Below, in pieces: positions 12,377-19,696 of a stretch of DNA of 40,422 bases. Numbering within the stretch: position 1 is the stretch's first letter; each line of letters begins with the position of its first letter. The position numbers were made by a program, and so were the translations under genes. This stretch comes from Nocardiopsis trehalosi NBRC 14201 (GTDB lineage: Bacteria; Actinomycetota; Actinomycetes; Streptosporangiales; Streptosporangiaceae): assembly GCF_001552555.1 (NCBI RefSeq), contig NZ_BCRK01000034.1, forward strand, positions 1 to 40,422. Direction: 5' to 3'. The notes beneath the pieces are model-generated. The model searched no databases and was not told where the DNA came from. It saw only the letters and a list, made by a program, of their open reading frames with translations.

Positions 12377-13918
12377 TTGTCCGTGTCCGCCCTGCTGGAC
12401 CGGGAACGCTCCGTCGCACCGCCCGGCTACAGCCGGTGGCTCATCCCGCCCGCCGCCCTCGCGGTGCACCTCTCCATCGGCCAGGCGTACGCCACCAGCG
12501 TGTACAAGAACTCGCTGGTCGCGCACTTCGACGTCGGGCAGACCGAGATCGGCCTCGTCTTCTCCATCGCCATCGTCATGCTCGGCCTGTCGGCCGCCGT
12601 CGGCGGCACGTGGGTCGAGCGCAACGGGCCGCGCAAGGCCATGCTGGTGTCCGCCGTGTGCTGGAGCACCGGCTTCCTCGTCGGCGCGCTCGGGATCGGC
12701 ACCGGGCAGCTCTGGCTCCTCTACCTCGGCTACGGCGTCATCGGCGGCATCGGGCTGGGCATCGGCTACATCTCCCCGGTGTCCACCCTTATCAAGTGGT
12801 TCCCCGACCGCCCCGGCCTGGCCACCGGGCTCGCCATCATGGGGTTCGGCGGCGGCGCCCTCATCGCCACCCCGGTCTCCGACCAGCTCATGGGGCTCTA
12901 CGACCCCGCCTACGACTCCGGTGCGGCCGGGTCGGTGGCCTCCGGCGGCGCGCTCGTCGCCCTGTTCGCCACCCTCGGCGTCGGCTACCTGCTGCTGATG
13001 TCGATGGGCGTGCTGCTCATCCGCGTCCCGCCCGACGGGTGGTCCCCCGCCGGGTTCGACCCGGCCGCGGTGCGCCGCGCCCCGCTCATCACCACCGCCA
13101 GCGTCTCCGCGCGCAACGCGGTGCGCACCCCCCAGTTCTGGCTGCTGTGGACGGTGCTGTTCTGCAACGTCACCGCCGGGATCGGCCTGCTGGAGCACGC
13201 CAGCCCGCTCATCCAGGACTTCTTCCGCGACGACGGGGCGTCGGCCGTGACCGCCGTCGCCGCCGGCGGGTTCGTCGGGATGCTGTCGCTGTTCAACATG
13301 GCGGGCCGGTTCGCCTGGTCCACCGCCTCGGACCGCATCGGGCGCAAGCCCGTCTACCTCGTCTACCTCGGCGCGGGCGCCGTGTGCTACGCGCTGCTGG
13401 CCACCGCCGGGGGCACCTCGACGGTGCTGTTCGTCGCCCTGGCCTGCGTCATCCTGTCGTTCTACGGCGGCGGGTTCGCGACCGTCCCCGCCTACCTGCG
13501 CGACCTGTTCGGCACCTACCAGGTCGGTGCCGTCCACGGCCGGCTGCTCACCGCCTGGTCGGCGGCCGGCATCGCCGGACCGCTCATCGTCAACGGCTAC
13601 CTCGACGCCGAGGGCGAGCCCGGCACGCTCACCCAGGCGGCCTACCAGGCGCCGCTGTTCACCATGGTCGGTGTCCTCGCCGTCGGGTTCACCGCCAACC
13701 TGCTGATCCGCCCGGTCGCGGCCCGCTTCCACGAACCCGCGGCGCCCCCCGAACCCGCCGCCGGAACCGCCGGCGCGGCGGCCCCGGCCCCGGGCCGTCC
13801 TCCCGGGTCCGGCGGCCGCCGGACCGCGCTCCTGGTGTCCTGGGCGGTGGTGGCCGCCCTGCTCGGCTACGCGGTGGTGCGGGTGGCGATGACCGCCGCC
13901 CGCCTGTTCACCGGGTAG
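12377..13918 (+). CDS. MFS transporter, oxalate/formate antiporter (OFA) family-like
   Basis: About 513 residues of a polytopic inner-membrane carrier. HLSIGQAYATSVYKNSL near the N-terminus and GGGFATVPAYLRDLFGTYQVGAVHGRLLTAWSAAGIAGPLIV late in the protein are hallmarks of the OFA family (oxalate/formate antiporters, YhjX-like). Twelve helices are expected, and an extra hydrophobic segment (TALLVSWAVVAALLGYAVV) follows a Pro/Ala linker at the C-terminus. The substrate cannot be read from sequence; a small organic acid is likely. The start is uncertain: GGAGAAGGTGA at 12361-12371 best serves TTG 12377 or GTG 12383, while GTG 12368 lies inside that site. The repeat half copy at 12216-12256 is upstream. 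Convergent with the DUF418 gene, only 9 bp between stops. Confidence 0.8.
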   Translation: MSVSALLDRERSVAPPGYSRWLIPPAALAVHLSIGQAYATSVYKNSLVAHFDVGQTEIGLVFSIAIVMLGLSAAVGGTWVERNGPRKAMLVSAVCWSTGFLVGALGIGTGQLWLLYLGYGVIGGIGLGIGYISPVSTLIKWFPDRPGLATGLAIMGFGGGALIATPVSDQLMGLYDPAYDSGAAGSVASGGALVALFATLGVGYLLLMSMGVLLIRVPPDGWSPAGFDPAAVRRAPLITTASVSARNAVRTPQFWLLWTVLFCNVTAGIGLLEHASPLIQDFFRDDGASAVTAVAAGGFVGMLSLFNMAGRFAWSTASDRIGRKPVYLVYLGAGAVCYALLATAGGTSTVLFVALACVILSFYGGGFATVPAYLRDLFGTYQVGAVHGRLLTAWSAAGIAGPLIVNGYLDAEGEPGTLTQAAYQAPLFTMVGVLAVGFTANLLIRPVAARFHEPAAPPEPAAGTAGAAAPAPGRPPGSGGRRTALLVSWAVVAALLGYAVVRVAMTAARLFTG

Positions 13919-13927
13919 CGGGGCCGG

Positions 13928-15160
13928 TCACCGGCCGCCGGGCAGCCGGGCCAGCGTCCACTTCTGCACCGCCTCCAGCGGCCCGTGCGGGAACCGGCGC
14001 AGCCACAGCGACGCCCCGACCAGCAGGGACAGGCTCACCCCCGTCCACAGGGCGAACACCCACCACGGGCCCGTGCCCATCATCCGGGCGGCCAGCCCCA
14101 GGCCGAACCCGTAGCAGACCAGCATGCACACCACGTTCTGCAGGACGTAGCCGCTCAGCGCGGCGCGCCCCAGCGCGGACAGGGCGCCCACCACGGGGCC
14201 CGGTCGGCGCGTCCGGTCCAGCAGCCACCCGACGAGGCCCATCAGCCCCACGGCCACCAGCGGCGCCGCGACGTACCGGTCGGCGAGGGCGAGCGCCGGG
14301 CCCGCGAGCGTCGTCGCTGCGTTCAGCGGCAGCCCCAGGCCCAGCCCCCAGGCGAGCATCCGGGCGCGGATGCGGCGCCCGGCCGCGTCGTCGCCGAACG
14401 CGCCGGCGCGGAACAGCCGCACCCCGAGCAGGAACAGGAACAGCAGCAGGGCGAAGGAGATCACCGGCTCCAGCCGGAACACCGCGAACTCCGACAGCCG
14501 CAGCGCCACCTGGTCGAGGTAGGAGCCCTCGGCGTAGAGGCGGACGAACTCCTCGGGCACGCCGTTCGCGCCGTCCGGGTCCGGCGGGGGAGCGGGCTCC
14601 GACTGCGCGACGAGCACGGCGGTCGCCGCGCCCATCAGCAGCACGTGCACCGCCGCCGACGTCCACAGCACCACCGAGCGCACCCGCTCCGACCGGGCCA
14701 GCAGCCACGCCGTGAGCAGCGCCACCACCGCGTAGCCCATGAGCACGTCGAAGGCGAAGACCAGCACGAAGTGGACGGTGCCCTCGACGAACAGGAACAG
14801 CGCCCGCCACACGTAGGTTCCGGGCCAGCGGCGGCCGTGCCGTTCGGCCGACCGGAACTGGATGGCCAGGCCGACCCCGAACAGCACCGTGAGCAGCGCC
14901 AGGAACTTGCCGTTGGCCGCGGACCGGGCGACCGCCTCCAGGACGGTGCCGACCCCGGGGTCGGCCAGGGCGGGGACGATCGGCGAGAACGCCGTGGCCG
15001 AGGTGAGGACGGCCGCCTCGCCGCCCGGACTCGCGAAGATCCACACGTTGGTGCCGAGCGTGCCGAGGATCGCCACCCCGCGCAGCACGTCCAGCAGCGG
15101 CAGCCGCCCACCGCCGCCCTTCGCCGGCGGCCCCGCCGCCCGGATCGCGGTCGCGTCCAT
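13928..15160 (-). CDS. DUF418-family integral membrane protein
   Basis: 410 residues. Many hydrophobic segments; the N-terminus RLPLLDVLRGVAILGTLGTNVWIFA is the typical opening of the acyltransferase-3-like / DUF418 membrane proteins. The C-terminal half (ALGRAALSGYVLQNVVCMLVCY ... SLWLRRFPHGPLEAVQKWTLARLPG) is the DUF418 domain with its usual GPLE end. Function unknown; B. subtilis relatives (YeiB type) are only described as membrane proteins. The ATG at 15160 is preferred because homology begins about 20 residues later and GGGGGTTCGGGGG lies just upstream; the frame is open to 15322 with low-complexity sequence. It stands alone on its strand after the upstream terminator-like hairpin at 15303-15340. 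Confidence 0.8.
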   Translation of the reverse strand: MDATAIRAAGPPAKGGGGRLPLLDVLRGVAILGTLGTNVWIFASPGGEAAVLTSATAFSPIVPALADPGVGTVLEAVARSAANGKFLALLTVLFGVGLAIQFRSAERHGRRWPGTYVWRALFLFVEGTVHFVLVFAFDVLMGYAVVALLTAWLLARSERVRSVVLWTSAAVHVLLMGAATAVLVAQSEPAPPPDPDGANGVPEEFVRLYAEGSYLDQVALRLSEFAVFRLEPVISFALLLFLFLLGVRLFRAGAFGDDAAGRRIRARMLAWGLGLGLPLNAATTLAGPALALADRYVAAPLVAVGLMGLVGWLLDRTRRPGPVVGALSALGRAALSGYVLQNVVCMLVCYGFGLGLAARMMGTGPWWVFALWTGVSLSLLVGASLWLRRFPHGPLEAVQKWTLARLPGGR

Positions 15161-15302
15161 CCCCCGAACCCCCTGTCGACCGGTGCGGCGGCCGTGCGCC
15201 CCCGCCTCGACGCCCCAGCATCCCCGCCCGGCCCCGCCCGCACCTCCGCCCAGCAGCCGAGACCCGCGTGCTGCTTTCGATGTAGGCCACCCGCCCCCGA
15301 GC

Positions 15303-15340
15303 ACACGAACGCCCCGGCACACAGCACCGGGGCGTGGTTC
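15303..15340 (-). terminator. Hairpin downstream of the RHH gene
   Basis: A perfect 9-bp stem, ACGCCCCGG 15309-15317 with CCGGGGCGT 15327-15335, loop of 9 bases, extended by CGAA/TTCG across a small bulge. It starts just after the stop codon of the minus-strand RHH gene. No T-tract, but a strong terminator candidate that separates it from the DUF418 gene. Confidence 0.55.
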
Positions 15341-15343
15341 GAC

Positions 15344-15730
15344 CTAGTAGCGGCGTCCTTCCTCGATCGCGGCGCGGATGTCGTCGCCGGTCACTCTGGA
15401 CCGCACCGTGGCACGGAAGGCGGCGACGGACGCCATGTCGGCGTCGGTGACGCACCGCGCCCTTCCGTCCACCGGCGAGAGGTCCCGGGCCGCCGGCGGA
15501 CGGTACGCCGCCGGAGACCCGGCACCGCCGCGCGGATGAGCGTCGTCCCGCGCGCCGACCTCCGCATCCGCATCCGCCGGAGCGGTGGGAGCACGGAAAC
15601 GCAACTGCTCCCGCAGGCCGATCGAGACGAGCTCGGTGAGCATCTCGGAGCGGGAGATCCCCTTCCTGGCGGCGACGCGGTCGATCAGGTCAACGGTCTC
15701 GGACGGTAGTTCGACGTACACGACGGTCAT
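15344..15730 (-). CDS. Ribbon-helix-helix (CopG/Arc-like) protein, orphan
   Basis: 128 residues. The first 45 (TVVYVELPSETVDLIDRVAARKGISRSEMLTELVSIGLREQL) form a ribbon-helix-helix fold: a short beta strand for DNA contact, then two helices with the SRSEML turn. A disordered Ala/Pro/Asp linker (about 50-90) follows, then a short tail TVRSRVTGDDIRAAIEEGRRY that resembles antitoxin C-termini. No toxin gene adjoins on either side, so it may be an autonomous regulator or an orphan antitoxin. TAACGT (15738-15743, minus) ends 7 bases before the ATG without a ribosome site, predicting a leaderless message. DNA-binding role inferred; target unknown. Confidence 0.75.
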   Translation of the reverse strand: MTVVYVELPSETVDLIDRVAARKGISRSEMLTELVSIGLREQLRFRAPTAPADADAEVGARDDAHPRGGAGSPAAYRPPAARDLSPVDGRARCVTDADMASVAAFRATVRSRVTGDDIRAAIEEGRRY

Positions 15731-15737
15731 GGGCGCG

Positions 15738-15743
15738 ACGTTA
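15738..15743 (-). promoter_or_regulatory. -10 box for a leaderless RHH transcript
   Basis: TAACGT on the minus strand, 7 bases from the ATG at 15730, with no Shine-Dalgarno sequence in the gap. Confidence 0.45.
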
Positions 15744-15818
15744 GTGCGCGGCTCCGGCGGCCGCCCGCCGTTCCGCGGAATCGCCGCCTGGGCGGCGGCA
15801 CGCGGGCGCGGTGGGTCG

Positions 15819-16286
15819 TCAGAGCCGGATCGTGGTGGAGCGGACGATGCGGAAGACCGGGTGGCGGGCGGCCTCCTCGGCGAACGCCTCGACCGGGGAG
15901 TCGGGGGACGCGTCGAAGTAGGGGCCGGCGAACAGGGCGGTCGACGGGTGCCGCAGGTAGGAGCGCAGCACCGGCGCCGCCTCGGCGGTGTCGGTCTCGA
16001 CCACGCTCACCAGCTCGATCCACCCGCCGTGGCGCAGGGTCGCGAACCCGTCCCGGCGGATGTTGCGCACCCAGCCCACCTCGCCGTAGGGGGCGACGAG
16101 GAACCGGCCGGTCTCGTCCTCGACCAGGGTGACCGGGGTGGTGCGCAGGAACCCGGTGGTGCGCCCGCGCGTGGTCAGCAGCTGGGTCCCGGCCGGGCCG
16201 ATCCCGTACTTGATCGCCCCCGCAAGGACGGCGTTGATGGTCCGCCGCAGCTTGGTCCTCCGGTACGGCATGGCGTCGTTGCCCAT
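15819..16286 (-). CDS. Ddn-like nitroreductase-family (F420/deazaflavin-dependent) oxidoreductase
   Basis: 155 residues. The small split-barrel family that includes mycobacterial Ddn, an F420H2-dependent quinone and nitroimidazole reductase. Markers are LLTTRGRTTGFLRTTPVTLVED, then FLVAPYGEVGWVRNIRRDGFATLR, which hold the F420 and phosphate-contact residues in known structures. The C-terminal half is SYLRHPSTALFAGPYFDASPDSPVEAFAEEAARHPVFRIV. Two ATGs compete: 16292 abuts the GAGGAG site with no spacing, so 16286, six bases further, is preferred. Stands between the RHH gene and the acyl-CoA dehydrogenase, all on the minus strand, 104 bp from the latter. Electron acceptor unknown. Confidence 0.82.
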   Translation of the reverse strand: MGNDAMPYRRTKLRRTINAVLAGAIKYGIGPAGTQLLTTRGRTTGFLRTTPVTLVEDETGRFLVAPYGEVGWVRNIRRDGFATLRHGGWIELVSVVETDTAEAAPVLRSYLRHPSTALFAGPYFDASPDSPVEAFAEEAARHPVFRIVRSTTIRL

Positions 16287-16390
16287 CGGCATCTCCTCGT
16301 CTCGGCTCCCCCCCCATTGTGCTGGGTGCGCGGACCCGGTGCGCCGCCGCCCGGGCCCCGGCGCGCCGCCGCGGACCCGGCGGCCGCGCG

Positions 16391-17581
16391 TCAGCGGAAC
16401 GCCGCGATACCGGTCACCGCCTGGCCGATGCTCAGCGCGTGGATCTCCTCGGTGCCCTCGTAGGTGGCGACCGTCTCCAGGTTGAGCATGTGCCGCAGCA
16501 CCGGGTACTCCAGGGTGATCCCGTTGGCGCCGTGCACCGAACGGGCCGTGCGCGCCACCCGCTGGGCCGCCGCCACGTTAGCGAACTTGCCGAAGCTGAC
16601 GTGGTCGCGGTGGCAGGCGCCGCCGTCCTTGAGCCGACCGATCTGCAGCGCGGTGAGCGCCGCCTGGTTGACGTCGACCACCATGTCCGCGAGCTTGCGC
16701 TGGGTCAGCTGGAACCCGGCGATGGGCGACCCGAACTGCTCGCGGGTCCCCGCGTACTCCAGCGCGGCGGCGTAGCAGGCGCGCGCCGCCCCGGCCGCCC
16801 CCCACACGATGCCGTAGCGGGCCTCGTTCAGGCACGACAGCGGCGACCCCAGGCCGCGCGACCCCGGCAGCACGGCGTCGCCGGGCAGCCGGACGCCGTC
16901 GAGCACCAGCTCGGCGGTGATGGAGGCGCGCAGCGACAGCTTGCGGCGCACGGTGGTGGCGGTGAACCCGGGGGTGCCCGCGGGCACCAGGAAGCCGCGG
17001 ATGCCGTCGTCGGTGGCCGCCCACACCACGGCGACGTCGGCCACCGACCCGTTGGTGATCCACATCTTCGTGCCGTCCAGCACCCAGTCGGCGCCGTCGC
17101 GCCGGGCGCGGGTGCGCATCGACCCGGGGTCGCTGCCCGAGTCGGGCTCGGTCAGCCCGAAGCACCCGATCGCCTCGCCCGCCGCCATGCGCGGCAGCCA
17201 CTCCTCCTTCTGCTCCGCCGAACCGAACGCGTGGATCGCGTACATCGCCAGCGACCCCTGCACGGACACGAAGCTGCGCAGCCCCGAGTCGACCGCCTCC
17301 AGCTCCCGGCACGCCAGCCCGTAGGCGACGGCGCTCGCGCCGGCGCACCCGTAGCCCTCCAGGTGCATGCCGAACACGCCCAGGTCGCCGAACGCCTTCG
17401 CCAGCCCGCGCGGGTCCGGCAGGGTCCCGGCGTCGAACCAGTCGGCGACGTGCGGCAGCAGCTCGCGGTCGGCGAACGCGCGCACGGTGTCGCGGATGTC
17501 GCGCTCGTCGGGCGACAGGGTCCCGTCCACACCCAGGAAGTCGTGCGGGTCGGGGGCGGCGGCCTTGTGCGGCTGGCTCAT
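16391..17581 (-). CDS. Acyl-CoA dehydrogenase, glutaryl-CoA dehydrogenase-like
   Basis: 396 residues, FAD enzyme. The sequence ELEAVDSGLRSFVSVQGSLAMYAIHAFGSAEQKEEWLP and the end VATYEGTEEIHALSIGQAVTG follow the glutaryl-CoA dehydrogenase branch, with the catalytic base at Glu375 in YEGT. Other motifs are CFGLTEPDSGSDPGSM and KMWITNGSVADVAVVWA (FAD binding) and YAGTREQFGSPIAGFQLTQRKLADM. Expected reaction: oxidation and decarboxylation of glutaryl-CoA to crotonyl-CoA. ATG 17581 has AGGAAGGA upstream. It follows the CoA-transferase by 41 bp, an order reminiscent of the human pair SUGCT/GCDH. Substrate by inference only; other short acyl-CoAs remain possible. Confidence 0.85.
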   Translation of the reverse strand: MSQPHKAAAPDPHDFLGVDGTLSPDERDIRDTVRAFADRELLPHVADWFDAGTLPDPRGLAKAFGDLGVFGMHLEGYGCAGASAVAYGLACRELEAVDSGLRSFVSVQGSLAMYAIHAFGSAEQKEEWLPRMAAGEAIGCFGLTEPDSGSDPGSMRTRARRDGADWVLDGTKMWITNGSVADVAVVWAATDDGIRGFLVPAGTPGFTATTVRRKLSLRASITAELVLDGVRLPGDAVLPGSRGLGSPLSCLNEARYGIVWGAAGAARACYAAALEYAGTREQFGSPIAGFQLTQRKLADMVVDVNQAALTALQIGRLKDGGACHRDHVSFGKFANVAAAQRVARTARSVHGANGITLEYPVLRHMLNLETVATYEGTEEIHALSIGQAVTGIAAFR

Positions 17582-17622
17582 GGGGTCGGGGTTCCTTCCT
17601 CTGGCGGTGGTGGGGCGGCCCG

Positions 17623-18882
17623 TCACGCGACGGGGTTCTGGTAGGCGGCGCCGCGCGCGACCATCGCGGCGACGCGGTCGGCGCCGACACCGAGTTCGGC
17701 GAGGACGCGCTCGGTGTGCTGGCCGAGCAGCGGGGGAGGGGCGGGCGGCGGCGCGTCCGCGCCGGCACCCGACGCCAGGCGGAACCCCGCGCCGACCGTC
17801 TCCAGCGGCCCGGCGGCGGGGTGGTCGACGCGCACCAGCGTCGCGCCGCCCGCCGCGTCGGCGGTGCGCAGGGCGTCGAGCACGCCGCGCACCCGCCCCA
17901 CCGGCACGCCCGCGTCGAGCAGCGCCGCCACCCACTCCGCGGCGGGCCGGGTGCGCAGCACCGCGCCGATCTCGGCGACCAGCGCGCCGCGGTGCGCCAC
18001 CCGCTCCGGGTTCGTCGCGTAGCGCGGGTCGGCGGCGAGGTCGGGGCGGCCCAGCACATCGCACAGCCGCCGGTAGAGGGCGTCGTTGCCGGCGGCGACC
18101 ACGATCTCGTCGTCCGCGGTGGGGAACGCCTGGTAGGGCACGATCGTGGGGTGGGCGTTGCCGAAGCGCTCCGGCTCGGCCCCCGTCACGAGCGCGCTCT
18201 GCGCCACGTTGACCAGGCCGGACAGCGCCGAGTCGAGCAGCGACACGGTGACGTGCTCGCCCCGGCCGGTGGCGCGCGCCCGCACCAGCGCCGCCAGCAC
18301 CGCCACGGCCGCGTTCAGCCCGGTGAGGACGTCGGTCATGGCGACGCCCACCTTGGTGGGCGGGCCGTCCGGGGCGCCGGTGGCGTGCATCAGCCCGCTC
18401 TCGGCCTGCACGACGAGGTCGAACCCGGGCCGGTCGGGCGGGGTGTGCCCGGCGCCGAACCCGGTGATCGAGCAGTACACCGCGCCGGGGTTGCGGGCGT
18501 GCACGTCGGCCGGGCCCAGGCCGAGCCGGTCGGCCGTCCCGGGGCGGAAGTTCTGCACCACCACGTCGGCACCCCAGCACAGGTCGCGGACCGCCGCCCG
18601 CCCGTCGGGGTCGGCGACGTCCACGGCCAGGCTGCGCTTGCCCCGGTTCACCGCGAGGAAGTACGCCGCCTCGCCCCCGGCCGAGGGCGGCCCCCACGCC
18701 CGGGTGTCGTCGCCCCGCTGCGGGTGCTCGACCTTGACCACCTCAGCGCCCAGGTCGGCCAGCAGCATCGTCGCGTAGGGGCCCGCGAGCACCCGCGACA
18801 GGTCCGCCACCCGCACCCCGGCCAGCGGCCGGTCCGCCGCCTCCGGCGCCGCCCCGCCGCCCCGTCCCGCCTCCGCCGTCAC
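17623..18882 (-). CDS. CaiB/BaiF-family (class III) CoA-transferase
   Basis: 419 residues. Transfers CoA between acyl-CoA and free carboxylic acids through an aspartyl-CoA thioester; the nucleophile is Asp155 in RPGFDLVVQAESG. The N-terminal PLAGVRVADLSRVLAGPYATMLLADLGAEVVKVEHP and GDDTRAWGPP are standard CoA-binding regions, as are NRGKRSLAVD and VVVQNFRPG. GTG 18882 lies behind GAGGGAGG. A Pro/Ala-rich stretch (about 375-390) is a linker. It lies between DUF3870 (46 bp upstream) and the glutaryl-CoA dehydrogenase-like gene, so I infer a diacid such as glutarate as acceptor and succinyl-CoA as donor; the sequence does not prove this. Confidence 0.88.
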   Translation of the reverse strand: MTAEAGRGGGAAPEAADRPLAGVRVADLSRVLAGPYATMLLADLGAEVVKVEHPQRGDDTRAWGPPSAGGEAAYFLAVNRGKRSLAVDVADPDGRAAVRDLCWGADVVVQNFRPGTADRLGLGPADVHARNPGAVYCSITGFGAGHTPPDRPGFDLVVQAESGLMHATGAPDGPPTKVGVAMTDVLTGLNAAVAVLAALVRARATGRGEHVTVSLLDSALSGLVNVAQSALVTGAEPERFGNAHPTIVPYQAFPTADDEIVVAAGNDALYRRLCDVLGRPDLAADPRYATNPERVAHRGALVAEIGAVLRTRPAAEWVAALLDAGVPVGRVRGVLDALRTADAAGGATLVRVDHPAAGPLETVGAGFRLASGAGADAPPPAPPPLLGQHTERVLAELGVGADRVAAMVARGAAYQNPVA

Positions 18883-18928
18883 GTGCCCTCCCTCGTGGTT
18901 CGCCTCACCGGTCGGTCCCGCGACCCCG

Positions 18929-19291
18929 TCAGGGCGGGTCGGCGGCGCCGCGCACCTGGTGGAACGTCTCCAGGCAGCGGCGGAGCGCGGTGGTGAGGGC
19001 GGCGCCGGACTGGCCGGCGTAGCGGGTCTGCACCCGGTCGACGATCTCGGCGAGGTCGCCGACGACCGACAGGCCCTCCACCAGCGCGCGGAAGAAGTCC
19101 TTGGCGAGGTCGGTGAGCAGCGTGGTGTCGGCGGCGACGATGCGCCCGTCCGACAGGTTCACGGCCAGGACCACGCCGAGCCGCTCGTACTGGGAGTGGC
19201 TCGCGACCGCGTCGGGCAGCCGGGCGTAGCCCGAGACGAGCACGACGTCGGGGTCGGCGAACAGCTCCCTGATCCGGTCGGGATCGCGCAC
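18929..19291 (-). CDS. DUF3870-domain protein
   Basis: 120 residues of the small DUF3870 family: VVLVSGYARLPDAVASHSQYERLGVVLAVNLSDGRIVAADTTLLTDLAKDFFRALVEGLSV is its characteristic beta-rich core, ending in a helical tail with TALRRCLETFHQVRG. No catalytic motif, signal peptide or membrane segment is visible; function unknown. It is the first gene of the minus-strand CoA-transferase/dehydrogenase operon, so a role in sensing or handling the acid or CoA ester is a guess from context. GTG 19291 is chosen because GGAGG ends 9 bases upstream; GTG 19300 directly touches that site. Confidence 0.75.
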   Translation of the reverse strand: MRDPDRIRELFADPDVVLVSGYARLPDAVASHSQYERLGVVLAVNLSDGRIVAADTTLLTDLAKDFFRALVEGLSVVGDLAEIVDRVQTRYAGQSGAALTTALRRCLETFHQVRGAADPP

Positions 19292-19401
19292 GCGGTACAC
19301 CCCTCCAATGGGCAGCCGAAAACTCCGGTGGACTGGAGTCTCGCGCCTGGCAGGACGGCCGGGAAGGGCCGGGCGTCCTCAGCGGGAGGGCAGACGGCCC
19401 C

Positions 19402-19432
19402 AGTATCGCCGATCCACGCCGCCCGTTGTCAA
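19402..19432 (-). promoter_or_regulatory. Sigma70-type promoter of the DUF3870/CoA-transferase operon
   Basis: On the minus strand a perfect -35 TTGACA (19427-19432) is followed after 19 bp by GATACT (19402-19407, four of six to TATAAT). It points away from the SAM-IV riboswitch promoter. Predicted leader about 105 nt, containing a weak stem ACTCC 19322-19326 / GGAGT 19335-19339. Confidence 0.6.
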
Positions 19433-19476
19433 TCACCCGGCGGCCCGGCCCGCCCGCCCCCGCGCCGGCGGGCGGG

Positions 19477-19506
19477 TTGCGTCCCTCGGCGGCGCGTGCG
19501 TATGAT
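19477..19506 (+). promoter_or_regulatory. Promoter of the SAM-IV riboswitch transcript
   Basis: TTGCGT (19477-19482), 18-bp spacer, TATGAT (19501-19506). Transcription would start within a few bases of the riboswitch 5' end at 19515. Confidence 0.65.
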
Positions 19507-19514
19507 CCGTCGCA

Positions 19515-19627
19515 GGTCATGAGTGCCAGCGTCAAGCCCCGGCTTGCTGGCCGGCAACCCTCCTTCCGCGGTGGGGTGCCCCGGGTGAGGACCAGGTCGA
19601 CACGACCGTGTCAGGCAAGCGCGGACC
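19515..19627 (+). ncRNA. SAM-IV riboswitch
   Basis: Starts GGTCATGAGTGCCAGCG, then has the conserved GGCCGGCAACCCTCC core, GCGGTGGGGTGCCCCGGGTGA, a return strand GGACCAGG closing on the 5' GGTC, and the 3' pseudoknot part GGCAAGCGCGGACC. I recall the Mycobacterium tuberculosis SAM-IV RNA as nearly identical across the core. It binds S-adenosylmethionine and lowers expression of the gene downstream. The 70 nt to the GTG at 19697 hold the expression platform, with the CTGGAGG ribosome site at 19683-19689. No T-tract terminator is seen, so translational control is more likely. Confidence 0.92.
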
Positions 19628-19696
19628 CTCGTGGTTCCGGTGCGCGGCTGCGCCGCGCCCTCCCGGGGTCCCTTTACGGCCCCTGGAGGTGCCACT

